6,197 nt of DNA from Bacteroidota bacterium (GCA_026391115.1 JAPLER010000360.1:1-6197), one strand, 5' to 3'. Shown: positions 1 through 6,197, numbered from the stretch's first letter. The notes: generated from the letters alone by a model not told the origin. Numbers and translations are program-made.

Positions 1-1
1 A

Positions 2-145
2 AAATATGCTTCTGCAATTGATGATATTGAGATTACACACACTGCACACAATAGAACAGGCTTTGCAAGTGGTGCAGTTTTAGCAGCAACATTTATATCT
101 AGTAGAAAAGGAATTTTTACTATGAAAGATGTTCTAGGACTATAG
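2..145 (+). CDS. dapB: 4-hydroxy-tetrahydrodipicolinate reductase, C-terminal fragment (5' end outside window)
   Basis: Only the last 47 codons are present, read from base 2 and ending in TAG. The translation contains THTAHNRTGFASGAVLAA followed by the ending KGIFTMKDVLGL. This matches the conserved C-terminus of DapB, where a His-rich stretch is followed by a Gly/Ala helix, then a basic turn and the FTMKDxL tail. In the family, DapB is a cytoplasmic enzyme that uses NAD(P)H to reduce 4-hydroxy-tetrahydrodipicolinate to tetrahydrodipicolinate in lysine and meso-diaminopimelate synthesis. The nucleotide-binding N-terminal domain lies upstream of the window, so its intactness cannot be judged. 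The reading frame is too short to appear in most ORF listings, but the tail motif is distinctive. The next gene on the same strand starts 167 bases later, and no strong terminator hairpin follows the stop codon. Confidence 0.88.
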   Translation, partial: KYASAIDDIEITHTAHNRTGFASGAVLAATFISSRKGIFTMKDVLGL

Positions 146-312
146 TTTAATAACTACCTTATTTCTCTCTATATATTGCCACTCAACATTTTTCATTAAC
201 CACTCAGCAAATAAGCTATAAATAGACTGTGTGTAAGTTTAATTTTACTATATAAGTGTTACAACTATTTTATGTTTTGTAACTCTTTGAAATAATTACC
301 ACAGAAGAAAAT

Positions 313-2745
313 ATGAAGAAACTGCTTACAATATTGTTAACAACAAGCTGCTTATTTGTGCTTGCACAAAACAAGTCTATACCACTAGAATTAAAAGCAA
401 CAAGAACAACTTCGCAAATTAAAATAGATGCAGATTTAAATGATGATGCTTGGAAAAGTGCATCCAAATTTACCAACTTTGTAGAGTGGAGGCCAAGCTT
501 TGGAAAAATAGAGAATGATAAAAATAAGACAGAAATTTACTTGTTGTATAACGATGATGCATTTTATATTGGAGGTTATTGCCATGAGCCAAGTGTAGAT
601 AGTATTTCAAAAGAATTTATTGGAAGAGACCAAGTGGGCGTTAATGATTTTGTGGGTGTGATATTTGACACTTATAATGATAAGATAAATGGATTTGGAT
701 ATTACGTAACACCACTTGGTGAGCAGTTTGATGCCAAGTATAGTAGCAATGGCGAAGATGGAAGTTGGAATAGTGTGTATGAAACACAATCTAAAATTGT
801 AAAAGATGGATGGATTTTTGAGATGAAAATTCCTTATGCTGCAATACGGTTTGTTGCAAATCCTAATCAAACTTGGGGTGTAAACATCACAAGAAAGAGA
901 GTCAAAAGTGGAAAACAGTTGTTTTGGAATCCTGTTAATCCAGCAATTGGAGGAAGCTTTCTAGCACAATTTGGCGTTCTTAAAGAAATCAACAATATCA
1001 AGCCTCCTGTGCGATTATCGTTTTCTCCATATTTATCTTTTAATGCCAATCATTACCCATACAATAACCCTAATCAAAAAAATTTAACTTCTAATATTAA
1101 TGGTGGTATGGATGTTAAGTATGGCATTAACCAAGCTTTTACTTTAGATATGACTTTAGTGCCAGATTTTGGACAAGTACAGAGTGATAACCAAGTTCAA
1201 AATTTGGGGCCTTTTGAAATAAAATTTAACGAGAATAGAAGCTTTTTTACCGAGGGTACAGAGTTGTTTGGAAAAGGAAACTTATTTTACAGCAGAAGAA
1301 TTGGTGGCTTTCCTATAAACTTTGGCAATTCTTATAACAGCCTTGGTGCAAATGATTCTATCATAAAAAATCCAATAGAAACTAAGCTAATCAATGCTAC
1401 AAAAATAAGTGGACGAAATACAAAAGGTTTGGGCATAGGTGTGCTTAACGCATTAACTGCTACACAAAATGCAATTGTATTAGATAAAACCAAAGGTGAA
1501 ACAAGAGAAGTTGAAACAAGTCCATTAACAAATTACAACATTTTTGTATTAGATCAAACATTAAAAAACAATTCAAGTATTTCATTAATAAATACTAATG
1601 TGTTGCGAAGTGGAAATACTTACGATGCTAATGTAACTGCTGGTTTATGGGATTTTTACGACAAAAAAAATAACTGGAATTTTAATGGTAAAGTAGCTAT
1701 AAGTAATTTAATTGGTTACGAAAATGCAGGTAAAACTACAACCGGTTTAAACTATGCTGTAGGTTTTGGAAAAGTAGGAGGTAGGTTTAATTTTAATGTA
1801 TGGCAAGAGTTGTGTAATGATAAGTATCAACAAAATGACTTGGGCTATTTTACAAATAATAATTTTTTTGATAATGGATTATGGATGGCTTATAAATGGC
1901 TGCAACCAAAACGTTGGTACAACCGTATTCAAGTAAATTATAATTTTTGGTATTCTATGCGAACAACACCATTAGATTATCAAAATTTAGGAATGAATAT
2001 TAATGTAAATGCACAGTTAAAAAATTTATGGAATGTTGGCTTTAATATTTGGTATAATCCCAAGAGTAATGATTTTTATGAACCACGTGTACAAGGTTAT
2101 GTTTTTAAACGACCAACTAATTGGGGTTTAGGTTTTTGGGCAAATACCAATGAAGCCAAGAAATATTTTACCAACTTTAGTTTTTATGCTGCAAACCGCC
2201 CTTCTATACAAGGATTTGGATTCGAAACTAATCTATTTAACCAATACAGATTTAATAATAATTTTACTGTTTCGTTAAGTAATTATGTTGATGTAACGAA
2301 TAATGGTAAAGGCTTTGCTGATTATCAAGGCAATGAAATAATATTAGGACTGCGTAATAGAATTGTAGCAGAGAATATATTGAATGTAAAATACAATTTT
2401 ACTAATAAAATGGGGCTATCTTTCAGGGCAAGACATTATTGGAGTAAAACACAACATAATGAATATTTTACGTTGTTAAAAGATGGAACCGAAATTCCTT
2501 ACATCACAAATGAAGATATTGGCCATTATAATTTCAATGTATTTAATATAGATATGACTTACACTTGGCAATTTGCTTTAGGTAGTTTTATTAATATAAA
2601 CTGGAAAGACGCTTCAAGTTTTCAAGAGCGACAATTGGGTTATTTTAATAACTTAAATAAAACATTATCATCTCCACAAAACAATAGTTTTAGTATTAAA
2701 ATAATTTACTTTTTTGATTACTTAAATCTTAGAAAGAGAAGTTAA
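313..2745 (+). CDS. Secreted CBM9-like / DUF5916 outer-membrane protein of unknown function
   Basis: This complete 810-residue protein begins with a Sec signal peptide: MKK, then a hydrophobic stretch, with likely cleavage after VLA at residue 18. C13 could be read as a weak lipobox (LTTSC), but the hydrophobic core before it is short. Residues about 35-225 resemble the CBM9-like (DOMON-type) sandwich seen at the N-terminus of this family: KIDADLNDDAW at 37-47, then EIYLLYNDDAFYIG. Residues about 230-810 match the DUF5916 pattern. The most telling block is LVPDFGQVQSDNQVQNLGPFEI (282-303), followed by FNENRSFFTEG at 305-315. The remainder is rich in alternating aromatic and polar strands and ends in IKIIYFFDYL, as expected of an outer-membrane beta-barrel. 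Family members are common in Bacteroidota, but I know of no established biochemical function. Binding or passage of a glycan or other ligand at the outer membrane is an inference from the CBM9-like fold. The ATG at 313 is supported by the signal peptide that follows it directly. The stop codon runs into the shared terminator. Confidence 0.88.
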   Translation: MKKLLTILLTTSCLFVLAQNKSIPLELKATRTTSQIKIDADLNDDAWKSASKFTNFVEWRPSFGKIENDKNKTEIYLLYNDDAFYIGGYCHEPSVDSISKEFIGRDQVGVNDFVGVIFDTYNDKINGFGYYVTPLGEQFDAKYSSNGEDGSWNSVYETQSKIVKDGWIFEMKIPYAAIRFVANPNQTWGVNITRKRVKSGKQLFWNPVNPAIGGSFLAQFGVLKEINNIKPPVRLSFSPYLSFNANHYPYNNPNQKNLTSNINGGMDVKYGINQAFTLDMTLVPDFGQVQSDNQVQNLGPFEIKFNENRSFFTEGTELFGKGNLFYSRRIGGFPINFGNSYNSLGANDSIIKNPIETKLINATKISGRNTKGLGIGVLNALTATQNAIVLDKTKGETREVETSPLTNYNIFVLDQTLKNNSSISLINTNVLRSGNTYDANVTAGLWDFYDKKNNWNFNGKVAISNLIGYENAGKTTTGLNYAVGFGKVGGRFNFNVWQELCNDKYQQNDLGYFTNNNFFDNGLWMAYKWLQPKRWYNRIQVNYNFWYSMRTTPLDYQNLGMNINVNAQLKNLWNVGFNIWYNPKSNDFYEPRVQGYVFKRPTNWGLGFWANTNEAKKYFTNFSFYAANRPSIQGFGFETNLFNQYRFNNNFTVSLSNYVDVTNNGKGFADYQGNEIILGLRNRIVAENILNVKYNFTNKMGLSFRARHYWSKTQHNEYFTLLKDGTEIPYITNEDIGHYNFNVFNIDMTYTWQFALGSFININWKDASSFQERQLGYFNNLNKTLSSPQNNSFSIKIIYFFDYLNLRKRS

Positions 2746-2784
2746 ATAAAAAAGCCTCAACAAAATGTTGAGGCTTTTTTATTT
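2744..2784. terminator. Bidirectional intrinsic terminator shared by two convergent genes
   Basis: This is a perfect 19-bp inverted repeat with arms at 2744-2762 and 2766-2784 and a three-base AAA loop. The core stem is GCCTCAACA paired with TGTTGAGGC. It is flanked by six A on the left and six T on the right, so each strand ends in a U-tract after a GC-containing stem. It fills the space between the TAA at 2743-2745 and the opposite-strand TAG at 2785-2787. The left arm includes the last two bases of the TAA. It should terminate the DUF5916 gene on the + strand and the pgk/lipoprotein transcript on the minus strand. Confidence 0.93.
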
Positions 2785-3228
2785 CTAAAAAGAAAATCTG
2801 TGTCTTCCTTTATAATCAAATGGAATTGTAAGATTAATTACTTTTTGAATTCGTGCAGTACCTTTTACATTTACTTCTACATCTTTATTTAAAACCATAC
2901 TTAAAGCATTTTTATAAATATTTTTCATATCTACTGCAACTCGTGATGGTAGTATAAACTCAGAACGTTTTTCAATTTTAAAAGATGTATCTAATGAATA
3001 ATGCCCTAAAAAGTTGTTATTAATAAAAATATCACAGTTCACATTTTTTAGTGTTACGCCAAAACCATTTGGATTAAAATAAACCAACTCCATATACAAA
3101 GATGTTTGGTCAAATCCAAGTTTCTCAATTCGTATATTTCTTACATCTCTATAATCAAAACTTTGTGGTTTTTTGCAACCAGAAAAAGCAACTATTAATA
3201 CTAAAGCTAAGCCAACTATTTTTTTCAT
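2785..3228 (-). CDS. Small LEA type 2 (LEA14-like) family lipoprotein
   Basis: This 147-residue protein has a clear lipoprotein signal: MKK, a hydrophobic core at residues 4-15, then the lipobox FSGC with the acylated Cys at position 18, followed by KK. The mature part (about 25-147) resembles the LEA-2/WHy fold. It has a strand ending in LVYFNPNGFGVTL at 48-60, containing the hallmark NPN (52-54), and then alternating strands NCDIFINNNFLG and FILPSRVAVDM. The family is a small immunoglobulin-like beta-sandwich linked in plants to desiccation and stress. In bacteria such proteins are mostly uncharacterised, so no function is assigned beyond a membrane-anchored periplasmic or outer-membrane lipoprotein. 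It lies 40 bases downstream of pgk on the same strand with no terminator and no convincing promoter between them, so co-transcription is likely. Its stop codon abuts the shared terminator. Lipoprotein assignment is firm; the LEA-2 assignment is good but rests on motif recognition. Confidence 0.82.
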   Translation of the reverse strand: MKKIVGLALVLIVAFSGCKKPQSFDYRDVRNIRIEKLGFDQTSLYMELVYFNPNGFGVTLKNVNCDIFINNNFLGHYSLDTSFKIEKRSEFILPSRVAVDMKNIYKNALSMVLNKDVEVNVKGTARIQKVINLTIPFDYKGRHRFSF

Positions 3229-3268
3229 AAAATTATTATAATAAACAAATCCAAAATCTTTTCATTTT

Positions 3269-4480
3269 TTAGCTATTTACAGCAGCTATACCAGGTAATA
3301 CTTTTCCTTCAAAATATTCTAATAATGCACCACCTCCAGTACTTACATAACTTACTTTGTCTGTATATCCAAATTGATTAACAGCAGCAACACTATCGCC
3401 ACCACCCACAAGGCTAAATGCTCCATTTGCAGTAGCTTCTACTACAGCAGTTGCAATAGCTTTTGTACCATGTTGAAACTTGCTCATTTCGAATACACCC
3501 ATTGGACCATTCCATAAAATAGTTTTGCTTTTGTGCAACACATTTGTAAATTGTTCACAGGCATTTGTACCAATGTCCAAACCCATCCAACCATCAGGTA
3601 TATTGTTACTTGGTGCAGTTGATGTATTTGAATCGTTACTAAAATTATCAGCAATCATACTATCGCTTGGTAAGTGAATGCAAACACCTTTAGCAGCAGC
3701 TTTTTTTAATAGCTCATTAGCTGTTTCAAGTCTATCATCTTCGCAAAGGCTTTTACCAATATTGCCACCTTGTGCTTTCATAAAAGTATAAGCCATACCG
3801 CCACCAATAATAATATCAGTTGCACGTTCCAATAAGTTTTCAATTATTAAAATCTTATCACTGACTTTGGCACCACCAATAATTGCAGTAAAAGGCTTTT
3901 CGTTTTGGTGCATTACTTTTTCAGCAGCTTTAACTTCTGCTTCCATCAACATTCCAAAAAATCTATTTTCTTTATTAAAAAATTGTGCAATAACTGCTGT
4001 GCTTGCGTGTGCACGATGTGCTGTACCAAATGCATCGTTTACCCAACAAGTACCCAATGTAGAGAGTTTTTTAGCAAACTCAATATCTCCAGCTTCTTCT
4101 TCCTTATAAAATCTTAAATTTTCAAGCAATAAAACTTCTCCTGCTTTTAGCATAGCTGCAGTTTGTTGTGCTTGTTCTCCAATACAATCATTTGCAAAAA
4201 ACACATTTACTATATCGCCGTCTGTATTTAACAAGCTATGCAAATGATTAACAATATGTTTTAATGAATATTTATCTTCTGGACCAGTTTTGGGTCTTCC
4301 AAGATGACTCATTAAAATAACACTACCGCCATCTGCAATAATTTTTTTTATAGTTGGTAATGCTGCAACAATTCGTGTATCATCAGTAATAGCAAGTGTT
4401 TGCTTGTCTAATGGCACATTAAAATCTACACGAACTAGTACTTTTTTATTTGCAAAATTGTATTCAGAAAAAGAAGACAT
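3269..4480 (-). CDS. pgk: Phosphoglycerate kinase
   Basis: This complete 403-residue protein has the usual length for bacterial PGK, a cytoplasmic monomer that transfers phosphate between 1,3-bisphosphoglycerate and ADP in glycolysis and runs in reverse in gluconeogenesis. The N-terminal substrate-binding half carries VRVDFNVP (16-23, with D19 and N21), DDTR ending at R36, SHLGRP (58-63), ENLRF (120-124, R123) and GTAHRAHAS (152-160, R156). The hinge and nucleotide-binding half carries GGAKVSDK (202-209, K205), GGGMAYTF (226-233), WNGPMGVFE (323-331), GGGDS (359-363) and the C-terminal STGGGALLEYFEG. All the basic and glycine-loop residues expected for activity are visible, and there is no frameshift or truncation. 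The ATG at 4480 begins MSSFSEYNFANKKVLVRVDF, a normal PGK N-terminus. A TATATTTG promoter element lies 24 bases upstream, so pgk can probably be expressed independently of the peptidase gene 66 bases before it. The lipoprotein gene follows after 40 bases. Confidence 0.98.
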   Translation of the reverse strand: MSSFSEYNFANKKVLVRVDFNVPLDKQTLAITDDTRIVAALPTIKKIIADGGSVILMSHLGRPKTGPEDKYSLKHIVNHLHSLLNTDGDIVNVFFANDCIGEQAQQTAAMLKAGEVLLLENLRFYKEEEAGDIEFAKKLSTLGTCWVNDAFGTAHRAHASTAVIAQFFNKENRFFGMLMEAEVKAAEKVMHQNEKPFTAIIGGAKVSDKILIIENLLERATDIIIGGGMAYTFMKAQGGNIGKSLCEDDRLETANELLKKAAAKGVCIHLPSDSMIADNFSNDSNTSTAPSNNIPDGWMGLDIGTNACEQFTNVLHKSKTILWNGPMGVFEMSKFQHGTKAIATAVVEATANGAFSLVGGGDSVAAVNQFGYTDKVSYVSTGGGALLEYFEGKVLPGIAAVNS

Positions 4481-4504
4481 AATTTTTGTTTAATAGGTGA
4501 GGGG

Positions 4505-4512
4505 CAAATATA
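4505..4512 (-). promoter_or_regulatory. Candidate -7 promoter element for pgk
   Basis: The minus strand reads TATATTTG, an exact match to the Bacteroidota -7 consensus TAnnTTTG. It lies in the 66-base gap between the end of the peptidase gene and pgk. Transcription would start a few bases downstream, giving a leader of about 20 bases before the ATG at 4480. No TTG is found 17-23 bases upstream; the closest trinucleotide is TTC at 4534-4536 with a 21-base spacer, so the -33 element is weak. Confidence 0.6.
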
Positions 4513-4546
4513 ATGTTGTTGGCGATTTAGGATGAATTAGAAAAAA

Positions 4547-5584
4547 TTAAACAGGTTGATTCGTTATAATTGGATTTTGTTTTAGAATATCTTTCAAAGT
4601 GGTAAACACAAATGGATAATAGTTGTTCAGGTCATTTGCTTTTTCAAAAAATAATTCAACACTAACAGCCCAAAACTCTTGTAAATTACTAAAAGCATAA
4701 TCTGTATATAAATTATGTGGACATTTTTGTTGTTGTAAAACCGTCTCACCACGATACATTAATTCACTAAAATGTAATTCAAAACTTTCATTGTCTTTAT
4801 CCACTAAAATTTCCTGAAAGTATAATGCATGTGCCATTTCATGCAAGCCAACATTGCTGCCGTCTTCATAATTACTAAATCCCTTTAACAATTGGTTCCA
4901 AGCAAGTGTAATGCAACTTCCTTGTACATTACCAGCTAAAACACGTAAGCTATTTTCTGCAAAATATTCTTCTTTGTGAATTTGTATGTATGGATAATGC
5001 GATAGCTCATAATCATCTAAGCCAAAACTTATTTGCACAGCAGCAGCACATATTAAAATTGGCATTTCTTTAAAAGGCTCGTGAGTGTGAATAATAAACT
5101 GTTTTGAGTTCATAAACTTTTGTAATCTATCAAAAAACTTAAATTGTAGATGTTTATCTAAGTTTCTATAGTAGGTGTAATATTTTTTTAAAATATCAAC
5201 AACTTCTTTATTACTTAAACCTAAGCTATCTCCCTTGTAAACTAAATAATTGTTTTGAGAAGTTGGTTGATATTCTGTATAAGATTTATCATTATTATCA
5301 TCATCTAAAATTTTAAATCCTAGCCATTTTTCAAGTTGCTCTTTTACGCTATCATAAAGCACAGCAACAACTTTTATTACAACATATGTACCTATAAAAA
5401 CCAAAAACAATATTGGCAATATTCGCAAGAATGTTTTTTGATTTATTGAATGGGCTGAGTCATTAAATTTTTGAGCATCAATTTCAGCAAATTTTTCTGT
5501 AATATTTTTAAAAGAAGAATCAGCCATACTATCTAAAGAAGTAAATCTAGCATTAGAATCAAGTATGTAAGTAGTATCTGGCAT
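4547..5584 (-). CDS. Membrane-anchored zinc-dependent peptidase, M90 / MtfA-like family
   Basis: The C-terminal part matches the MtfA (M90) metallopeptidases. The zinc motif HEMAH lies in NVGLHEMAHALYFQ, and about 50 residues later comes EFWAVSVELFFEKA, the equivalent of the family's E-FAV-SEYFF segment that supplies the third zinc ligand. Counting from the ATG at 5584 gives 345 residues, with HEMAH at 248-252 and EFWAVSVE at 303-310. A hydrophobic segment at about 53-76 (ILPILFLVFIGTYVVIKVVAV) predicts one membrane anchor after a polar, acidic head of about 50 residues. E. coli MtfA lacks this head and anchor and is shorter, about 265 residues. The reading frame can be extended to a TTG at 5597-5599, adding MQIHF. 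I prefer the ATG because that TTG sits inside a promoter-like element. E. coli MtfA is an aminopeptidase that binds the glucose repressor Mlc; whether that holds here is unknown. pgk follows after 66 bases, and pckA diverges upstream. Confidence 0.85.
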   Translation of the reverse strand: MPDTTYILDSNARFTSLDSMADSSFKNITEKFAEIDAQKFNDSAHSINQKTFLRILPILFLVFIGTYVVIKVVAVLYDSVKEQLEKWLGFKILDDDNNDKSYTEYQPTSQNNYLVYKGDSLGLSNKEVVDILKKYYTYYRNLDKHLQFKFFDRLQKFMNSKQFIIHTHEPFKEMPILICAAAVQISFGLDDYELSHYPYIQIHKEEYFAENSLRVLAGNVQGSCITLAWNQLLKGFSNYEDGSNVGLHEMAHALYFQEILVDKDNESFELHFSELMYRGETVLQQQKCPHNLYTDYAFSNLQEFWAVSVELFFEKANDLNNYYPFVFTTLKDILKQNPIITNQPV

Positions 5585-5596
5585 AAAATGAATTTG

Positions 5597-5629
5597 CAAT
5601 ATTAGTTTCTGCTTGATTAGGTTTCAAAA
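5597..5629 (-). promoter_or_regulatory. Candidate promoter for the M90 peptidase gene
   Basis: Read on the minus strand, TTTTG (5629-5625) is followed after 20 bases by TAATATTG (5604-5597). This fits the Bacteroidota TTTG/TTG, 17-23 base spacer, TAnnTTTG pattern with one mismatch in the -7 box. It would give a short, A/T-rich leader ahead of the ATG at 5584. It overlaps the upstream TTG codon, which argues against that codon being the true start. Confidence 0.5.
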
Positions 5630-5683
5630 CTCATTTCAATATGTCAATTGTACACATTTATTTTTTTAAAACGATTGCACCAC

Positions 5684-5691
5684 TATTTTTG
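5684..5691 (+). promoter_or_regulatory. Candidate -7 promoter element for pckA
   Basis: TATTTTTG is an exact match to TAnnTTTG and ends 26 bases before the pckA ATG, leaving a leader of about 20 bases. No TTG occurs 17-23 bases upstream; that stretch is a T-run (5658-5667), so the -33 element is poor or regulator-dependent. It faces away from the peptidase promoter in the same divergent intergenic region. Confidence 0.5.
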
Positions 5692-5706
5692 CAAAACTAA
5701 CAAACG

Positions 5707-5718
5707 TAAGTTAACTTA
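5707..5718. repeat. 12-bp perfect palindrome overlapping the pckA start codon
   Basis: TAAGTTAACTTA equals its own reverse complement, and its last base is the A of the pckA ATG. In RNA, C5705-G5720 and G5706-U5719 pairs could extend the stem across the whole ATG, although the loop would be only about four bases. The position, just downstream of the expected transcription start, is that of an operator or of a hairpin masking the start codon. A 12-base AT-rich palindrome can also arise by chance in such DNA, so function is speculative. Confidence 0.4.
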
Positions 5719-6197
5719 TGTCTATGATACATACATTTCAAATTCCCACAGAAAAATTATTGCAATTAGGTATTGCAGAGTCAGTAAACATTCATTATCA
5801 GTTAGACCCAGAAGAACTTGTAAATCAAACACTAGAAAGAAATCAAGGTGTTTTAAATAATACAGGTGCTTTGTGTATTAATACTGGTGAATTTACTGGT
5901 AGAAGTCCAATGGATAAGTTTATAGTAAAAGATGCTATAACTGAAAATACAGTACATTGGAACAATTTTAATATACCAATTGATGAAAAATATTTTCTTC
6001 AATTACGTACCAAAGTTTTAAATTATTTAAGTAATAAAGATGAAATTTGGGTGCGTGATGCTTATGCTTGTGCAGACAGCACTTACAAGCTAAATATTAG
6101 AGTTATCAATGAACAACCTTCGAGTAATTTATTTGCTTACAATATGTTCCTTCGTCCAGAAGAAGAGCAACTTGAAGATTTTAAACCAGATTGGCAT
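5718..6197 (+). CDS. pckA: Phosphoenolpyruvate carboxykinase (ATP), N-terminal part (cut by window end)
   Basis: The frame is open from the ATG at 5718 to the last base, 160 codons of an enzyme usually about 530-540 residues long. An in-frame TAA at 5712-5714 fixes the start at 5718 or at the second ATG, 5724. The diagnostic segment is INTGEFTGRSPMDKFIV (about 54-70), with the substrate-binding Arg at 62. It is followed by IWVRDAYACAD (110-120), LNIRVINE (125-132) and NLFAYNMFLRPEEEQLEDFKPDWH (137-160), all in the order seen in ATP-dependent PckA. In the family, the enzyme converts oxaloacetate and ATP to phosphoenolpyruvate, CO2 and ADP at the entry to gluconeogenesis; it is cytoplasmic. The Walker-type kinase loop and metal ligands lie outside the window. 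One detail differs from the usual GRSPKDK: Met replaces the first Lys (M65). The gene diverges from the M90 peptidase gene across a gap of about 130 bases that holds promoter-like elements for both. Confidence 0.95.
   Translation, partial: MSMIHTFQIPTEKLLQLGIAESVNIHYQLDPEELVNQTLERNQGVLNNTGALCINTGEFTGRSPMDKFIVKDAITENTVHWNNFNIPIDEKYFLQLRTKVLNYLSNKDEIWVRDAYACADSTYKLNIRVINEQPSSNLFAYNMFLRPEEEQLEDFKPDWH

Noticed and set aside
143..156. Short hairpin TAGTT-TAAT-AACTA at the dapB stop codon as a terminator
   Set aside because: It has a five-bp AT-rich stem and no following T-tract, only mixed C/T sequence; too weak to call.
271..279. TATGTTTTG upstream of the DUF5916 gene as a -7 promoter element
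   Set aside because: It has one base too many between TA and TTTG to fit TAnnTTTG and no TTG at the expected distance. The 167-base gap (146-312) must hold or follow a promoter, but I cannot place it with confidence.
270..476. Minus-strand 68-codon frame over the start of the DUF5916 gene
   Set aside because: It overlaps the signal-peptide coding region and shows no family features; treated as a shadow.
607..1049. Minus-strand open frames (607-870 and 867-1049) inside the DUF5916 gene
   Set aside because: They are antisense to a well-supported 810-residue gene, have no recognisable domain or initiation context, and read like reverse-strand shadows.
3229..3268. Possible separate promoter for the lipoprotein gene in the 40-base gap after pgk
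   Set aside because: The minus strand has TTTG-containing stretches but none preceded by TA at the right spacing; co-transcription with pgk is simpler.
3480..4117. Plus-strand frames (3480-3677, 3867-4109, 3905-4117) within pgk
   Set aside because: They are antisense to conserved PGK motifs, and the predicted proteins have no domain.
5641..5657. ATGT...ACAT and CAATTG symmetry in the pckA/peptidase intergenic region
   Set aside because: The arms are only four bases and do not extend; expected by chance in AT-rich DNA.
5648..5860. Plus-strand 70-codon frame across the pckA start
   Set aside because: It is out of frame with pckA, whose N-terminal motifs are clear in the frame from 5718, and it runs through the promoter region.

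Overview
The window looks like ordinary chromosomal DNA from a low-GC member of the Bacteroidota, perhaps a Chitinophagia- or Sphingobacteriia-like lineage (the exact lineage is a guess). Three things point there: a DUF5916/CBM9-type outer-membrane protein, which is typical of that phylum; candidate promoters of the TTG/TAnnTTTG type instead of TTGACA/TATAAT; and A-rich leaders with no clear Shine-Dalgarno sequence.

Layout, left to right. The 3' end of dapB (lysine/diaminopimelate synthesis) enters on the + strand and stops at 145. After a 167-base gap comes a complete 810-residue secreted protein, also on the + strand (313-2745), with an N-terminal CBM9-like domain and a C-terminal DUF5916 beta-barrel-like region. 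It converges on a minus-strand block of three genes. In transcription order these are an M90/MtfA-like membrane-anchored zinc peptidase (4547-5584), phosphoglycerate kinase (3269-4480) and a small LEA-type-2 lipoprotein (2785-3228). A perfect 19-bp inverted repeat fills the space between the two convergent stop codons and should terminate transcription in both directions. At the right edge, pckA (ATP-type phosphoenolpyruvate carboxykinase) starts at 5718 on the + strand, diverges from the peptidase gene, and is cut by the window end after 160 codons.

Two genes belong to central carbon metabolism. pgk acts in both glycolysis and gluconeogenesis, and pckA commits oxaloacetate to gluconeogenesis. 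The peptidase between them belongs to the family of MtfA, which in enterobacteria is tied to control of glucose uptake through Mlc. A regulatory link here is only suggestive. The lipoprotein probably shares the pgk transcript but has no obvious metabolic role.

I see no RNA genes, mobile elements, CRISPR arrays or broken genes, and no evidence of a new multi-gene system. The points most worth a second look are the DUF5916 outer-membrane protein of unknown function, the membrane-anchored MtfA-like peptidase with its corrected start, and a palindrome that overlaps the pckA start codon.
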